NCBI GenBank assembly: GCA_963070105.1
Contig: OY718805.1
Span: forward strand, 3,530,001-3,594,000
DNA from: Litomosoides sigmodontis
Lineage: Eukaryota > Nematoda > Chromadorea > Rhabditida > Onchocercidae
Reading direction: 5' to 3'
Length of the DNA: 64,000 bases
In this document: piece after piece, positions 33,332 through 46,400 of the stretch
How positions within the stretch are numbered: position 1 is the first letter of the stretch
Layout: the number at the start of each line of letters is the position of its first letter
Translations under genes and position numbers: made by a program
The notes under the pieces: generated by a model
What the model saw: only the letters and a program-made list of their open reading frames with translations
Database searches by the model: none
Told to the model about the DNA's origin: nothing

Positions 33332-33354
33332 GGGCGGAGAGAATGATAGGGCGG
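33332..33354 (+). promoter_or_regulatory. Two GC boxes (GGGCGG)
   Basis: ATAGGGCGGAG occurs twice, 17 bases apart (GGGCGG at 33332-33337 and 33349-33354). This is the SP/KLF core. It lies in the GC island, 37 bases from the tandem GGAATG motif. Confidence 0.5.
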
Positions 33355-33423
33355 AGCGCGGCGGTACGGCATCTACATCTAGTCCACTCACCCACCACTT
33401 TACCGGCAACCGACAATTCGTAT

Positions 33424-33449
33424 CTGTGTGTGTGTGTGTCTGTGTGTGT

Positions 33450-33511
<62 letters not shown>
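33424..33511. repeat. (TG)n microsatellite
   Basis: A TG run with only single-base interruptions, bordering the GC island on its right side. Confidence 0.97.
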
Positions 33512-33513
<2 letters not shown>

Positions 33514-33599
33514 CACCTGCTCCACCTTTCTCATCCATACACTGCTCCAAGTGGTTTCATCAATACCCTAAAAATGTTCATCATCAACAGCAGCAACGA

Positions 33600-36500
33600 A
33601 ATTGACCAGCAGTGACCCCTTGTAGTAATTACACCTAACCGGTCACTTCTACTATAATCCATAATTCAATGACAATTTACCTATAGCACTGATTAACCTA
33701 TCCTATCATTTTCATCTTACACTACTATCATTTTTCTGATTCCATCATTATCAGTGGATAGTTCAACTGATAACAGTTGTCTTACTACTACTACTACTAC
33801 TACTCCTCTTCCCACTACTACCAGCTGATAAGATGACAAGGCACTTTTAAACATTTAACATGTATCTGTTGAAACCACAACACATTACTATTTTATGACC
33901 AATTCCATTGTCCATCATTATCACTATAGCTCCCTCTTATCAGATCTCATCTCCTGCCATCGTCCTCTCCAAAATCTTATCATCGAAGCTTATCTGTTGC
34001 ATATTTGAATATTTCCTTGTCTACAATCATCTTATCATTCAATCAGCGAATGATAGAGTAGTAATATTTGCCCAACGATATTTGTATGCAAATATAAACA
34101 CATACATATCAGATGATGCAATTCATTTGCAATTTCGTAACTATTTATTTTAAAATTATTGTAATTTAATTTATTGCAATACTGCTGCTCTTATTCCATT
34201 TTCTTTTGCAGCTAATTTCTTAATTCACATCACTTTATTAAGGTAGTAATTTATTAGTTTACCTTATTTACATGTATAACTCAAAAAGATATCTCTTCCT
34301 ATTCCTTCCTCTCCACTCTATTCAAAGTATTGATTGGAATGATTGTTGCGTAAATTGAAAATGAAATTCCTAATTGATTCGAAGATAATTTGACGGGGGA
34401 GGATGGCAACCTCTCTGAACTAATCACTTCACTACCACTAACTTATTTGTTAACTTTCTATGTTACTGCTATTTGTCGTACTGTTTGCATTACTGATAAA
34501 GTTTGTTGATCAGTTGATCAGTGTTAAACAGTTTAACACATACCACAGCAGTAACTTACCTCTTTTGTTTAACTTATAATTTTAAATTCTTTTCTTTTAC
34601 TTTAGAAGAATTCTTTGTGTAAAATAACTACTAGAAATTAAAATGAAATATTGACTTTTGAAATTTTCACATGTATGAGTAAGTCAGTGCGAAAGATCAG
34701 TATCAATGATTAGCGTGTAAAACGATGATGAGAAGAAAGCATCTCACAACGTCCCGTAAACTTTCTAATTTTAACCGCACGTTCACGTATGAGCATTTTT
34801 TCACTCTAATGCTTCCCTAATTTATTTTACATTTAATGAAAATTTCCTCTTTTTAACGAATGATAAAATTTTAAGAGGTTAAAACAAATTAAGCATAAAT
34901 TTTTTCTTTTATTTTATAATTAGAGCTTCTTGGAAACTTTTGCAACAATAATAATAAAACGATAATAAATTAAGAGCATACTACTGGTTGTTTTCTCTGC
35001 GAAATCTGATGAAAAAAAATTTTCTCTTTCTGTTTTTTTTTTTAAATTTTTTTTTTAAAACGAAGTTAGTTAAATTATTTGTAAGATAGGTATTTGGTAG
35101 GTAGGTATTTGCTGATATCGATTGCGTTATAATAAATTATTGTAAATCTATGGAATCAGAATCAAAATTGCAACATCCGGTGTCTGATATTAATTATGGT
35201 ATAATGAACTATTGATGGAAACAATTTAAATCCACGGGAATTCGATTCAAAACTACATTAAATAATAATTAGCTTTGTAATTGTGGAAATGAATCCTTCA
35301 AAATGCATGCTTTCTCCTGCAAAGGATCAGTAAATGAATTTTTTTTTCTTTTTCTGTTTTTTTTTCAATTTTTTCTAAATGAATGGGAAAGCAAGGGATA
35401 ATGATGGCGGCGTTTTTTGTTTTTTTTTGTTTTTTTTTTGAATAAATGCTATATGCTTAAGCGCAAAAAATAGTCAGAAGCAGTATTTGGTGGTTGCCAA
35501 GCACTGAAAACCATCAATCCATCATCTCTTCTTCCATCATGCCTTGTCCTGAAATTCATTTTGCATTCACTCATTTCAATCTATTTTCTTTTTTTTTTCT
35601 TTTTTTTTGGCCGCCTTAAATTTCAGTCATCATTTGAACACAATCACAATTACCTTCTCCTCTTTTATCATCTCCTTCCACGTACGCTTATCACATCTCT
35701 CTCTCTCTCTCTCTCTCCTTGTGACAATAAAATTATGTTATGTTAAAGTTATATAAAGCATCTTAAAATAAATTAAATTTTTATAGTATTTTAAATGTAT
35801 GAATTATTTTGCGAAGTAAACTAAGAGTATGTATTGTAGCAAAAGTAAACTTTGATGAAGTGTCATCTGTCTGAAGTATCTGATTTTGCTATATTCAATG
35901 CGTTGATTTAGCTAAGATTACAGAGTAAAGATTAAATTTGTCAAAATTTTTTTTTCTAGAAAAGAAAAGAAAAGGCAAAAAAAAGCGATGTACATTTCGC
36001 AAACATCTCAACATTTATCATTCATTGGTAAATTAGTAGTAACTTTAGCAAATTAAAATTACAAAATTAGTAGTAACTTTAGTAAGTGAATTACTAGCAA
36101 ACAGTGGACAAATTTATCACCTGAAATCATAAATCATATATTTTTTTCGCCGATCGACTGATTCATTTCGATAAATTTCACAAAAAATTTTATCATATGC
36201 ACCGCAATTCAGCCAATTACGAAAAGGAAGCAAGTAATTGCGAATAAAACAATAATTTCCACCTAACTAACATCATTTATACGCTTATTCGTTTGGCATA
36301 TTCAAAATTTGAAATTTTCAATTCATTTTTCATCTTTCATCTTTTTCTTTTTTAAATTTTCGTTTTTAGTCATCCTAAAAGATGCTACAATTCCATCATT
36401 AAAATTTTTTGCACCAATATTTTAGGCAAAAAAAAAAACGAAAAAGCTCACTCCAATGTAGTGATTATTTATGCAAATATTCATCGTACTATGCTAAGCC

Positions 36501-39063
36501 CTATCCTCATCATACCCCTTCAGGCCTAAAATCTCATTGAAAAAAAAAAGAAGCACTGCATCGAAATCAATCCATTAACGGCATTTATTCATTCACCCGT
36601 ACCTCCCTTCCTCCTCCTCCTCCTCCTCACCCCGCCCTCATCCCCTCCCTCTCCCCCCCCCCCACCGCTTCTATCCGTTCGTATTAAAGCTGTCGTCCTT
36701 CCATTAGACATACACATTATATATTATATTTCATTTTATGCTTTTGCATATTACGAGAATTGTGAATCGAAAGGAAAAAAAAAAGCAAAGCAGTGGGAAT
36801 TTCTTAAAATGACTTTTCGTTTAATTTAAATTAGAAAAAATTTTTAAATTTAAACTAGACAAAAGTGCTAAATTGCATTAAAATCTAATTGTTAAATGAT
36901 AGATTAAAATTATTTGCAAAAAGTATTGCACATATTAGTGAAAAGTTGCCAATTGTTTTTTTTTTCAAACACAATTAAATTTTTCCTGAATTGATTTCTC
37001 ACACTTTTCGATGTGTAGAGCGGAGAGTGGACAGGACAGTGGAAATGCCTTAAATATTGCTCCTCAAGGGATATTAGCAAGTAATGTTTTTCGGAGTGAA
37101 AATGAAACAAATTTTTGCGATAAACAACAAAAGTCTCTTTTTTCTCTCTCTCTTTCAGTTAACCATAACAAATTAATCACTCACAATTGATTGCCGTCCT
37201 CTTTTCTTTTTCAAAAAAAAAAAAAACTCCACTCGAACTTAAAACTTCAAAATATTTAAAATCAATTAGCTAAAATCACTTACTCTTTTATCCTTTGAAA
37301 TCTTCTCAAAAGTCTACTTTTACCTCATTTTACTTTAAAAAAGAAAAGGAAGCATTCAAATTTCCACCTGTCTTTTCTCTCCTTCAAATAATTAACAATT
37401 TATTATGATAATCTAAGCAGAAAATAAGGAAAATACACATACATATATAAAGCTAACTTCTCCCATACTTCCAGTAAATTTAGAAAATTACGAGAAAGAA
37501 ATGATAAAGAAATAATTTACAGTGAACAAATTATGATATCATATTAGAGCGAACAGTGTGAGACGTACTTTCACATAGAAATGATGTCATTTTTGAGTGA
37601 AAATTTACGAAATAATTTCTAACAAACATAATTTACAGTTACTAATGCAAATTATTCATTTTTAACAAATCACTTCGAAGCCCCCCACTACTAGTAGATA
37701 ATCCAATAAATTTTATAGCACCTGAAATTTGAAACTGTAACATTGATATTCATATATGGGGATGCGGTGAGTGAGGTAGCGGTGGAGGAGGAGGGTGTGG
37801 TGCGACTAATTGTCAGAAATTCGAACGTTGAAAAGGCTCAACAAAACAAAATTGTGAATGTGAACGAATATGATGTATTCCTCTCTATCGTAGATTCATT
37901 GATTTCTCCGTTCGTGTTAGTTCACGAAGATTTGAAATGGAACTGACTATTATTCCTGCGAACAGTGCACCATGGGTGATCAACTTTCCAGTGAATAAAA
38001 GCATTTTCCATTTTCTTTTCTTGCATGCATTCAAAATTAATTTAAAAAAAAAAAAAGCATTATCGACTTGAACCTGTTTCACCTGATTTTGCTTGTATGA
38101 TTACATTTGAGATGGTCGCCTTTTTTTTTTTTTTTTTAATGGCTGGTTCACAAAAAAATTTTCATTGTATTCATAAACACGATTTATTGGAGACATATTT
38201 CGCAAATAGTGAAACAGTAATATTGTTTCATAAATTTCTGGTAAACTGAAAAATACTTTTGTCGTTCGCCTGAACTTCATCGCAAAAAATTTCTGTTCAA
38301 TTTTATACTACTAATTTTCCACATCTACATTGAACAGTATTTAAAAAAAAAATTTTCCACTGCAACAAAGACTTGCAAAAAAAAAATCCTTTATTTTGCA
38401 ACTAGTGTACAAAAAGGAGATGGTTATTATCTAGCAGTTTTTGCACAGAAAAAAAAAGCGATGATCCCGAACATATGGACTGTAATGAGAAGCGTATCAA
38501 AAAAATACAAAAGAAGCTGTATTCATATATCACAGAGAACAAAATTAACACCTTGAACAACGAAATTATTTGCTCCTTATTTCTACTTTAAATTTTGTTT
38601 GCTACTAGTGTACATACATCTATGTACAATAGGTTACGCAAAGCACCAATTCCAATTGCTCCTTAATGTAGGAGTACACATCCATGATTAAAAGTAAAAC
38701 AGTACTTCGAAATAAGAAATAAAGTTATGAGTGTAGCACACTTTGAAGCTCGAGATAAATGTTAACAAATTACAATAAATCGCACTTCTAACGTGTTAAC
38801 ACTAATGATGAAAATCCAAAATTTTATTTCCTAACATAGCTAAACATTATCTGCAATAATATCAAATCAAAAATCCAGAAAATGTAGAACAGGCATTTTA
38901 TAAACGATTTCATAAACATATGTGATATAGTGTTTATGGAAATCTATGTTTCGAAGATGACTGTCTTAAAACAGAGCCATTTAAAAGTATACAAAGAAGT
39001 AGGCACTCATTTGAAAAAAATTGCAAACTTTCGAGGGTAATAAAATGAAACATACTACACATA
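33600..39063. other. Non-coding region between the GC island and VRK
   Basis: About 5.4 kb without a convincing gene. Short frames near 37743-37946 and 33908-34153 have no recognisable domain. A 19-bp duplication (AAATTAGTAGTAACTTTAG at 36030 and 36064), CT runs at 35696-35718 and several poly-A/T tracts are present. The 3' UTR of the minus-strand VRK gene must occupy the right end. Confidence 0.55.
36601..36666. repeat. C-rich tract with quadruplex potential on the minus strand
   Basis: CTCC repeats followed by CCCC, CCC, CCCC, CCC and a run of 11 C. The minus strand therefore carries at least five G-runs of three or more within about 40 bases. It is exceptional in this AT-rich interval. 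Confidence 0.85.
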
Positions 39064-42000
39064 CTATTTCTTATTAGCCTGATTAGCAACATTAATATAT
39101 TTTTTCACGAGCACATCTTTTAATGATCGCCGTACATTTTTCATATTGCGAAGACCCGGAATCACATTACGTAATTTCTTACTAGTAGAATCGTCCAAAT
39201 CTAGTTCTGAAAATTTTATAATTTATTCTTTCACTCAGTATCCCATGAATCCTACAATATTCCTAATACTGTTTTAAGACATAGCAGACTATTACGCTGT
39301 GTTCGAAAAATTAGGAAATGAATGTGAAGTAAGCTGTGCCAAAACAAACAAAAATGAATGTGGCTCAGTCAACTGAACTATCAAATTTTGTGAATGATCA
39401 TGCACACTAGATGCACTCATAATATTGCAGATTTGAAAATAGTCAGCAGTTATATTCAGCTTGCTCATTTGCCTATCAGTTCTTATTAAAAAAATTAATG
39501 ATTACTCACTTTTGCTAGAACGTGACAGTGCCGACGATGAAGCCGTATCTTGCTTAGCTAGAGACTTCAAGCCAACTCGAGATTTTGGCTTTATTTTTTT
39601 AACGTTATTTTTATTTGATATAACACCGGATTGACGTTCAACGTCCTTTTCTTTGTTGTCATTGTTGCTGTCAACTTCAGGACAGTTTTCTTTAGCAATT
39701 TTTGGAGACTTATTCGCTTTTTTCGATAGCTGGTTAGTGAATCGGCCTCTTTTACGTATTGGAACGAGTGATTTGCTAGACGATATGCTACTACCTAAGC
39801 CATACTTTCGATAAGTGCAGAAAAGTTATTGAAAGTAAATAAGGCGAGACTAAGATGTGAACAGTATTGGCCATTAGTAAGTGAGCTCATACCGTGAGAT
39901 GCAAAATTTAAAAAAAAAAAAAAGATAAAAAGAGAAGAGCAATCAGCATATTCAAAGTTCTCCAAAATTGCTTTTCAATGTAACAGGCAAAATTATTGTA
40001 TGATTTGTGAATACCAAAAGATTTTGAATTCCATTTACTTAAACGATCCCCCTCCAAGTAATAACTCGTACGCTCCAGTGCGGTAAGTGTTAGCATAAAT
40101 ATAAAAACAAAAAATAAAAAAGTTTAGGGAAATAACTTCTCAGAAATAACCGCAGTAAATAAACGCTGATAAATCAGCTCAATGAAGTAAATAAAAAAAG
40201 AAAGCAGAACTAGTTGATAAAACAAAGATATATTGTCTGCGGTTAGTTTGCTTTACATAAAGTGAAGAGTGTTGAAAGACTTGCGCCAGCGCCAGCAATA
40301 TTCTTCAGCTCACTTTTTAAAACTTTACCCAATTCTTCTGCGCTCCCCTCACGCTTACGAGATGTTAACGGTGAAACGTTTCCGGCCTTTCCGTTTTCAC
40401 CAGCCAACGACGCTTTTGAATTTTCTTTTTCTCCTGACTTTTTCGATTTCAAACTTTTACGTGACAATAGTGGAGTTTTGATTCCATTAAAAATCTGAAA
40501 AATAGTAAAACTCACCGAAAAAGTTGACTAAATCCATTTACCATTGTATTTGCTAAGAAAGCTTAAGCAGACATGAAAGAAGTGATGCGAAAAACTTACC
40601 AATTGAACATTCTCGTAGTCGATTTTGCTCAAATAAGGCGTTTCATAAGCGAGCTTAAAAAGCTTGCTTAGAAAGGACACATATTCATCGTTCACAAGCA
40701 TTTTGATATTTTTCTGCAATTCCTTCGAGAACTTCTCTTTTTCTACCATAACCTATAGAACCGTAAGTTAAATTTTGTTCGTTATACATTTCTCTGAAGC
40801 AAAACCGAGATTACATGGTGATGGAAATTAAATAGCTTCTGTGGTGATTATTTTATTCAGTGATGTTTGGTTAACAAGAGAACTGACAACTTCTCTAAGA
40901 TTCTGTCTTAATTTTTTGAATTACACTAAAAATGAAATGATGGCACGACACTCTTGTTATAAGTTGTATGACTTGCTTTCAAGACTTTTTTGATAACACT
41001 AGCAGCATTAAACAAAAATCTTACTGCCTCTGGTTTCTGTGCACATTTTTCCCAAGGTAACGTGCCACATAACCAATAAAGTATGTTGTACCCAAGTATT
41101 TCCAAGTCACCTCGAAATGAAGGAGCGCAGCCACGATGAGCATCTAGTGAAGTAAACAGCAAAGTTCCGTTATGAGCTGAAAACTACATAATAAAAGCGC
41201 ATTAAAATTGAAAAATTGCATCATTTCATCAGTCATAAAAGCCTTAGAATGTACCCCTTTTCTTATCTGGTTTGTCGACATTTCCCTTAGCCAATCTTGC
41301 CAAGCCAAAATCCACTAAAAAACATCTGGAATATTCATTCGCTGATGCCAAAAGAATGTTATCTGCCTTTAGATCACCATGCACATAGTCCTGAATAACA
41401 GTCAGTGAGACAGAGACACAAAATGATGCGTTGATCACCTCAATTTCTTTATTACTTTAGCAAAACTCTGCACTTAAGAGATGGTTACGAAATGAAGATG
41501 CATGAATAAGAACACTAACATGGTCTTGCATGTATGATAAACAATCGACGCACTGCTTCGCAACAGTCAATACTAAAGGCATATCAAGAACACCACCATT
41601 TGCTATACGATATGATTCTAGAGATTTCTCATAACGTGGCATAATAAGAAATCGTAACTTTTCGCCATTGTGTGTAAATAATCCGCTACTCACATATGAA
41701 GGCAAACCAATATGACTAACTTCTGCAAGGGAATTTAAATAGGGCACGCAATCGAAAGCGAATAAATGTTATTTTCTTAACTTGAAACCAATGCATAATT
41801 TTGTGAAATTAAAGAAGAGCAAAAGATAAAAAATCAAGTGGACGAACTTTTCTTATCCATCCAAGTCTCAAGTTTCTGTGGTGTGAGGATACGTTGAAAA
41901 ACTGTTATTTCAGTAAACAGTGGGCCATTTGCATATGGTTCAACTTTGATCGCAAGTGAACCAGACTTGCCATATTCCTTACTGTCTTCCTGAAATCTGA

Positions 42001-42433
42001 CTCACTGAAATACCGCGTGTAATTGATAGCATAATATCATGCATTAATTAAATTACACTCTGAAAAAAAGATTCACTTAGATTTCGAGAGGAAAATTAAA
42101 ATAATGCAAAATGTACCTCTAGTAGATCCCAGACTGATGACAAATGTATATTTGATGAAACAGTACAATTACATTTCCGAATCAGAAACTAATATTTTGT
42201 TTTGTAAAAAGATTATAAGAATATACATATGTCACATCAATAATGCCATATGTAACTCATTCAAAACTTATTAAGACTATAAAAGTTACTTGTTTTCCAG
42301 AGTAAATTCGACCAAAACCACCGCGTGCAAATTCCTTTTCAATAACGAATCGATGCTTGAGGGTATCGGTGATAACAGTCTTCTCCACAACAGTACAAGC
42401 TAACTGGTATGCTTTCTTTCGTGAAGCTGGCAT
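39064..42433 (-). CDS. vrk-1: VRK-family (vaccinia-related) Ser/Thr kinase
   Basis: VRK kinases are nuclear CK1-group enzymes; VRK1 phosphorylates BAF and histone H3 in mitosis. Exons: 42290-42433, 41848-41989, 41520-41722, 41255-41390, 41025-41176, 40600-40752, 40257-40494, 39510-39794, 39064-39206, giving about 531 residues. The ATG is three bases behind a TTTTCAG acceptor. Visible motifs: glycine loop [11 protein letters not shown] (36-46), lysine in LAIKVEP (63), the VRK signature [13 protein letters not shown], catalytic HGDLKADN (D169), DFG (190-192), [20 protein letters not shown] and LPWE. A basic Ser/Lys-rich tail follows, as in nuclear VRKs. The end is uncertain: if the seventh exon is not spliced at 40257 it reads to a TAA at 40243-40245, giving a 393-residue form. 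The two tail exons keep frame only with a donor in that exon; several phase-1 donors exist. Confidence 0.93.
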
Positions 42434-43481
42434 TGTCTGAAAAACAATGATAGGATGTTAAACCGAAGCTTTCAAATCTCCGAAAATTTAAATAATCCGC
42501 AGAAATCAGTCCGAGGAATTTCCGCCACTTTGAACTCACAATTTACCATATACCGGACGATATACTGGAACTAGAAGATAGTATTACTTCAAGTTACCTG
42601 AAAAAAACTCCTGCATTCCATTCTGGAAATAATAGAAACACAGAAATCCTAAAACCACAGTACAACATTCCTGTCACCAGCCTGTTCCGACCGTTCTCTG
42701 ACAAAAACCTTATCGATCTCTGCCCTCCTCAATCCTTATGTAATATCACTCTATCACGCACTCTGACTTTCTGTGCCTCCGTAAATCGTACAGTCAATGC
42801 TAACATCTCCTAATCTCTCCCTCCAAAGTTCTGCTTATCAAACAATAATCTATTCGCCATTTCATTGCCATAATTAAAACCCATTCAGCAGGTTATGCTA
42901 TGAATAGCTAAAAATCAATCCTTTGCTATCGGAGATGTTTGGCTGCTCTTTTTCCTCCTGCCTTCTCCGGATTCCGGTTCCGGTTTTCTCCAGTCCGTAT
43001 GTAGTAGTGGATGATTAGTGAAACGTGTGGAATTCAACATAATGTTAATTAGACATATTTCATTGGCTGTAGTTGGAAATGGTTGACATTGTTGAATGTG
43101 TCTCACTGATAGGCTCTGTCAAACGACCGGATCGAATTACCGTACTGCACTCTTCAATTAGACCACTTTATGAAGTAACTGAGTGTGCATCTGTGAATGA
43201 CTTTTATATCTCGCTGTAATCGGCTCATTTCCTGCAAATATTGCAGTTAATTAGGAAATCAGTTAACTGTCGCAGATGCACAGTCAATATAGTGAACAAG
43301 CAAGGCAATAGAGTGGTTGTTCATGCTTTTTGCTTGTTACTTTGTGTATTCCATCACACATTGCTGCTAACGTTTATGGAATTTATGTCTTTTTTTTTTT
43401 GAGTTGCTTCTTATATATGAATATGTCCTGATTTGTTACTTCAGGCGAACTCACTCTGACGGCAGTTTGTGCTGCCCAAGA
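42434..43481. promoter_or_regulatory. Shared upstream region of VRK and Dishevelled
   Basis: About 1 kb between two divergent start codons, so it probably holds both promoters. GC is slightly raised at 42930-43000. No coding exon is supported. A minus-strand 63-codon frame at 42915-43106 has no family resemblance. T-rich acceptors sit just before each start (TTTTCAG for VRK, TTACTTCAG at 43435-43443 for Dishevelled). Confidence 0.6.
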
Positions 43482-46400
43482 ATGGATGCATCAGGTCCCC
43501 TTGATACATCGATTACAACAGATACGATCATTGAAAAAACAAATAAGTAATGACTTCAGTTCTGATTTGTTGCAAAATTTGTTTTCACTAGTTGTTTCAG
43601 TGAGGATGTATTTCACAAGTGGGAAATGTTTGGCTTATCCAGAAAATTACTGTGGAAATTTCTAGGAACCGTATTTCAACCATTCATAACTTTAGGTTTC
43701 TAACAGTTTTTTATTTGTTGTACATAGATAAGGATTTTTTCGTTTCTTCAAACACTAATGATTTTGTTTTTGATGTGAAATGTTTCAGGTTGAAGATTAG
43801 TTCAGCGGTAGAAAATAAAGATGAAAGCAGTAAGGACGGTTCGTCTATATCGAAAGCACCTCTTATGAAAGGCACTGCAAATCTGGAACATGGAACAGGA
43901 GCTCCCTCACAACAAGCAAGCACAAAAGTATGGTTTCTGGTTTTATGTTAAATCCTCAAGATTAATTGAAATGATTGAAGTCACTTGGTTATCTAGTATT
44001 GCGTTTCTGCTAATGACACAAACAACTGGGGAGAAGAGTGAAACACAAACAACTGGGGAGAAGCTGCAATGTTAGCTTTAAGTTCATTATGCATTTTGTG
44101 CATCGGTTATGCTTTCAGTACTTAGGTTTTCGTTTTATTTTAATTTATCTAATTTGTGAGTGTCTTCTCAGCTTCCTTTATATTTCTAGTAATATATTTT
44201 ACTTTTTATATTTTTTCTGTCACAACCTCTTTCTTATCACGATAAATCTCCGGGTTTAATTTTGCAAAAGTATTTGGATAACTGTTATTAGTCTGTAAAT
44301 GTTTACTGACATCGCGATGCGGGGTGAATAAGTTATCTAATAATCACTTTATAGTAAAATATGTGACCAACAGCATCCCCTCTATGTTTTTTTATGGATG
44401 GAGAATTCGATAATTAAGAGGTTGAAAATTTTATGTAACTTATTACACTGACTATTGCTTTAAGGTATATTATCATATCGATGACGAAATGGTGCCGTAT
44501 TGTACTGATGTCATGGTGCCACCTGATAAAATAACGTTAGGTGATTTCAAACGTGTGCTGACACGATCAAATTTCAAATATTACTGTAAAGCACCAGCTC
44601 CCGATTCTGGAGTTTTTCCGTAGGTTTAAATAATTTTCTTATTTTATTAAAAACTGGATTTTCTAAATGTTTTGTAATAGTAATTGATACTGGGATATGA
44701 TTTAACGCCTTTCTGTTTATTAGAATTATTAGCGGTTGTAATATTTCCAGTTTTAAGTATTCATGAAGTAAGATATTAAAAGGCATTGTAGTGAAGTGAA
44801 AGTGGAGATACGTGATGACAATGAATGTTTACATCGGTCCGCAAATGGTCAATTTGAGCTCTTTTTGCTTACATCAGAAGGCAGTAGTCATTCTGATGGC
44901 TCTTCAGGTCTTCCACTGAAAAGTGCACGACTCATGGTAAGTTGAATTTGTTATGGAGTTTTGTGTCTTTTTTAGCTTCAAAAATGTAATTGTTTCGAAA
45001 ATTTGATTTCTTTATCAAGTTGAGCTTTGGGAATATATTATGGATGGTGCGTGATATCTTACATGACTCGTCTTTTATTAATGGACAGAACTGCTGAGGA
45101 CAGAAAAGTCCAAAAATTTTCAGCAATCATTAAGTAGTAAGCAATAAGAGAATGGTAAATGTAGACTACATTATTTTATTTCCGGTCCCGGGTCCGACGC
45201 CGACAATGTATCCCATTGGAAGTATGGCTTATCGACAAGCTGTGCAACAGTTTGATCAGAGCAGTAATTTTTTATAATTTTTGTCTTCAACTTCAAAATT
45301 GTTTCTAAAACTAATCCTTTACTCTGGAAAAACATATTTTAGTAGCGTCCACAGACTCGGATTCTTTTATCAGTGATATGAGAGGCTTGCCAATGACAGT
45401 GAAGGGAATGCCAAGGCGACCATTTCCGCAGCAGTACATTCCGCAAGGTATGCAGCCTAGTTCCTTGCTGCTTCATAGATCCATCTTCATGTATTATGTA
45501 GGCAATAGGTATGTCTGTAAGTATGAAAGTAATCCACCTTCTTGGAGTTTAAATTTGTTTGATGAACGCTAGTACCGAGATTGCATCTGTAAGCTGGAAC
45601 TTATGATTTCAGGACATCGTGGAGGACGGCGTTTTGAAGACTCAACGTTGGGCTCTGAGAGTGACGCACGGTTGTTCTCTGATGACGACGATCGGTCGAG
45701 GTTTTTCATATCAATTGCTAAAGCGCTATAGACAATCATCACTTAATTATGAAAATATTAGCTATTGTATACAATGCAAATCACATTATTTCACTGACTT
45801 AAAATTTCTTTAAATTAGCAAATTGGAATAGTATGCTTTGAGTGTTTATCACAAACGATATTATTGCAAATGTGAAAAAATTTAGGGTTTCAACTTCTAC
45901 TGACATCACCAGTGTTTCTCGACAGCACCACATACCCGCATATCGTAAACGTCGAAATCGTCGGCGATTTCGGCAACCATCAAGAGCTTCATCCTTTAGT
46001 AGCATAACAGAAAGCTCAATGTCATTGGATGTTATTACAGTAACATTAAATATGGATACGGTGAACTTTTTGGGTATCAGCATTGTTGGACAGAGCTCAT
46101 CTCGTGGTGACAATGGCATTTATGTCGCTAATATTATGAAAGGTAGTTGATTTGACAATATCATATTGCTTGTTCAAAATGGCAATGTTCTTTGATTCTC
46201 TTGGGATGTTTATAGGAAGGTTGTATTTCGCATGTTTTAGGAGGTGCTGTGGCATTAGATGGACGAATTGAGCCGGGTGACATGATTTTGCAAGTAAACG
46301 ATATTTCATTCGAAAATTTCACGAACGATCAGGCAGTAGATGTTTTACGTGAATCAGTTGCACGGCGAGGGTAAATTCGAATTTTTAAATGCAGTGTACG

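Larger units (their letters stand above)
33130..33420. promoter_or_regulatory. GC- and CpG-rich island, candidate promoter
   Basis: About 290 bp of clearly GC-rich sequence with many CpGs (for example GCGAGCGAGCGCCC-like words at 33196-33210 and GGAGCGCGGCGGTACGG at 33352-33368), flanked by (TTG)n and (TG)n. It carries two GC boxes and a tandem GGAATG motif listed separately. It lies about 9 kb upstream of the candidate TEAD 5' exon and 5.6 kb downstream of VRK. Nothing else in the gene-poor interval looks as much like a promoter. An open minus-strand frame crosses it but matches no family I know. Confidence 0.45.

Noticed and set aside
42915..43106. 63-codon minus-strand frame upstream of VRK
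   Set aside because: No family resemblance and no in-phase link to the VRK start exon; more likely promoter or untranslated sequence.
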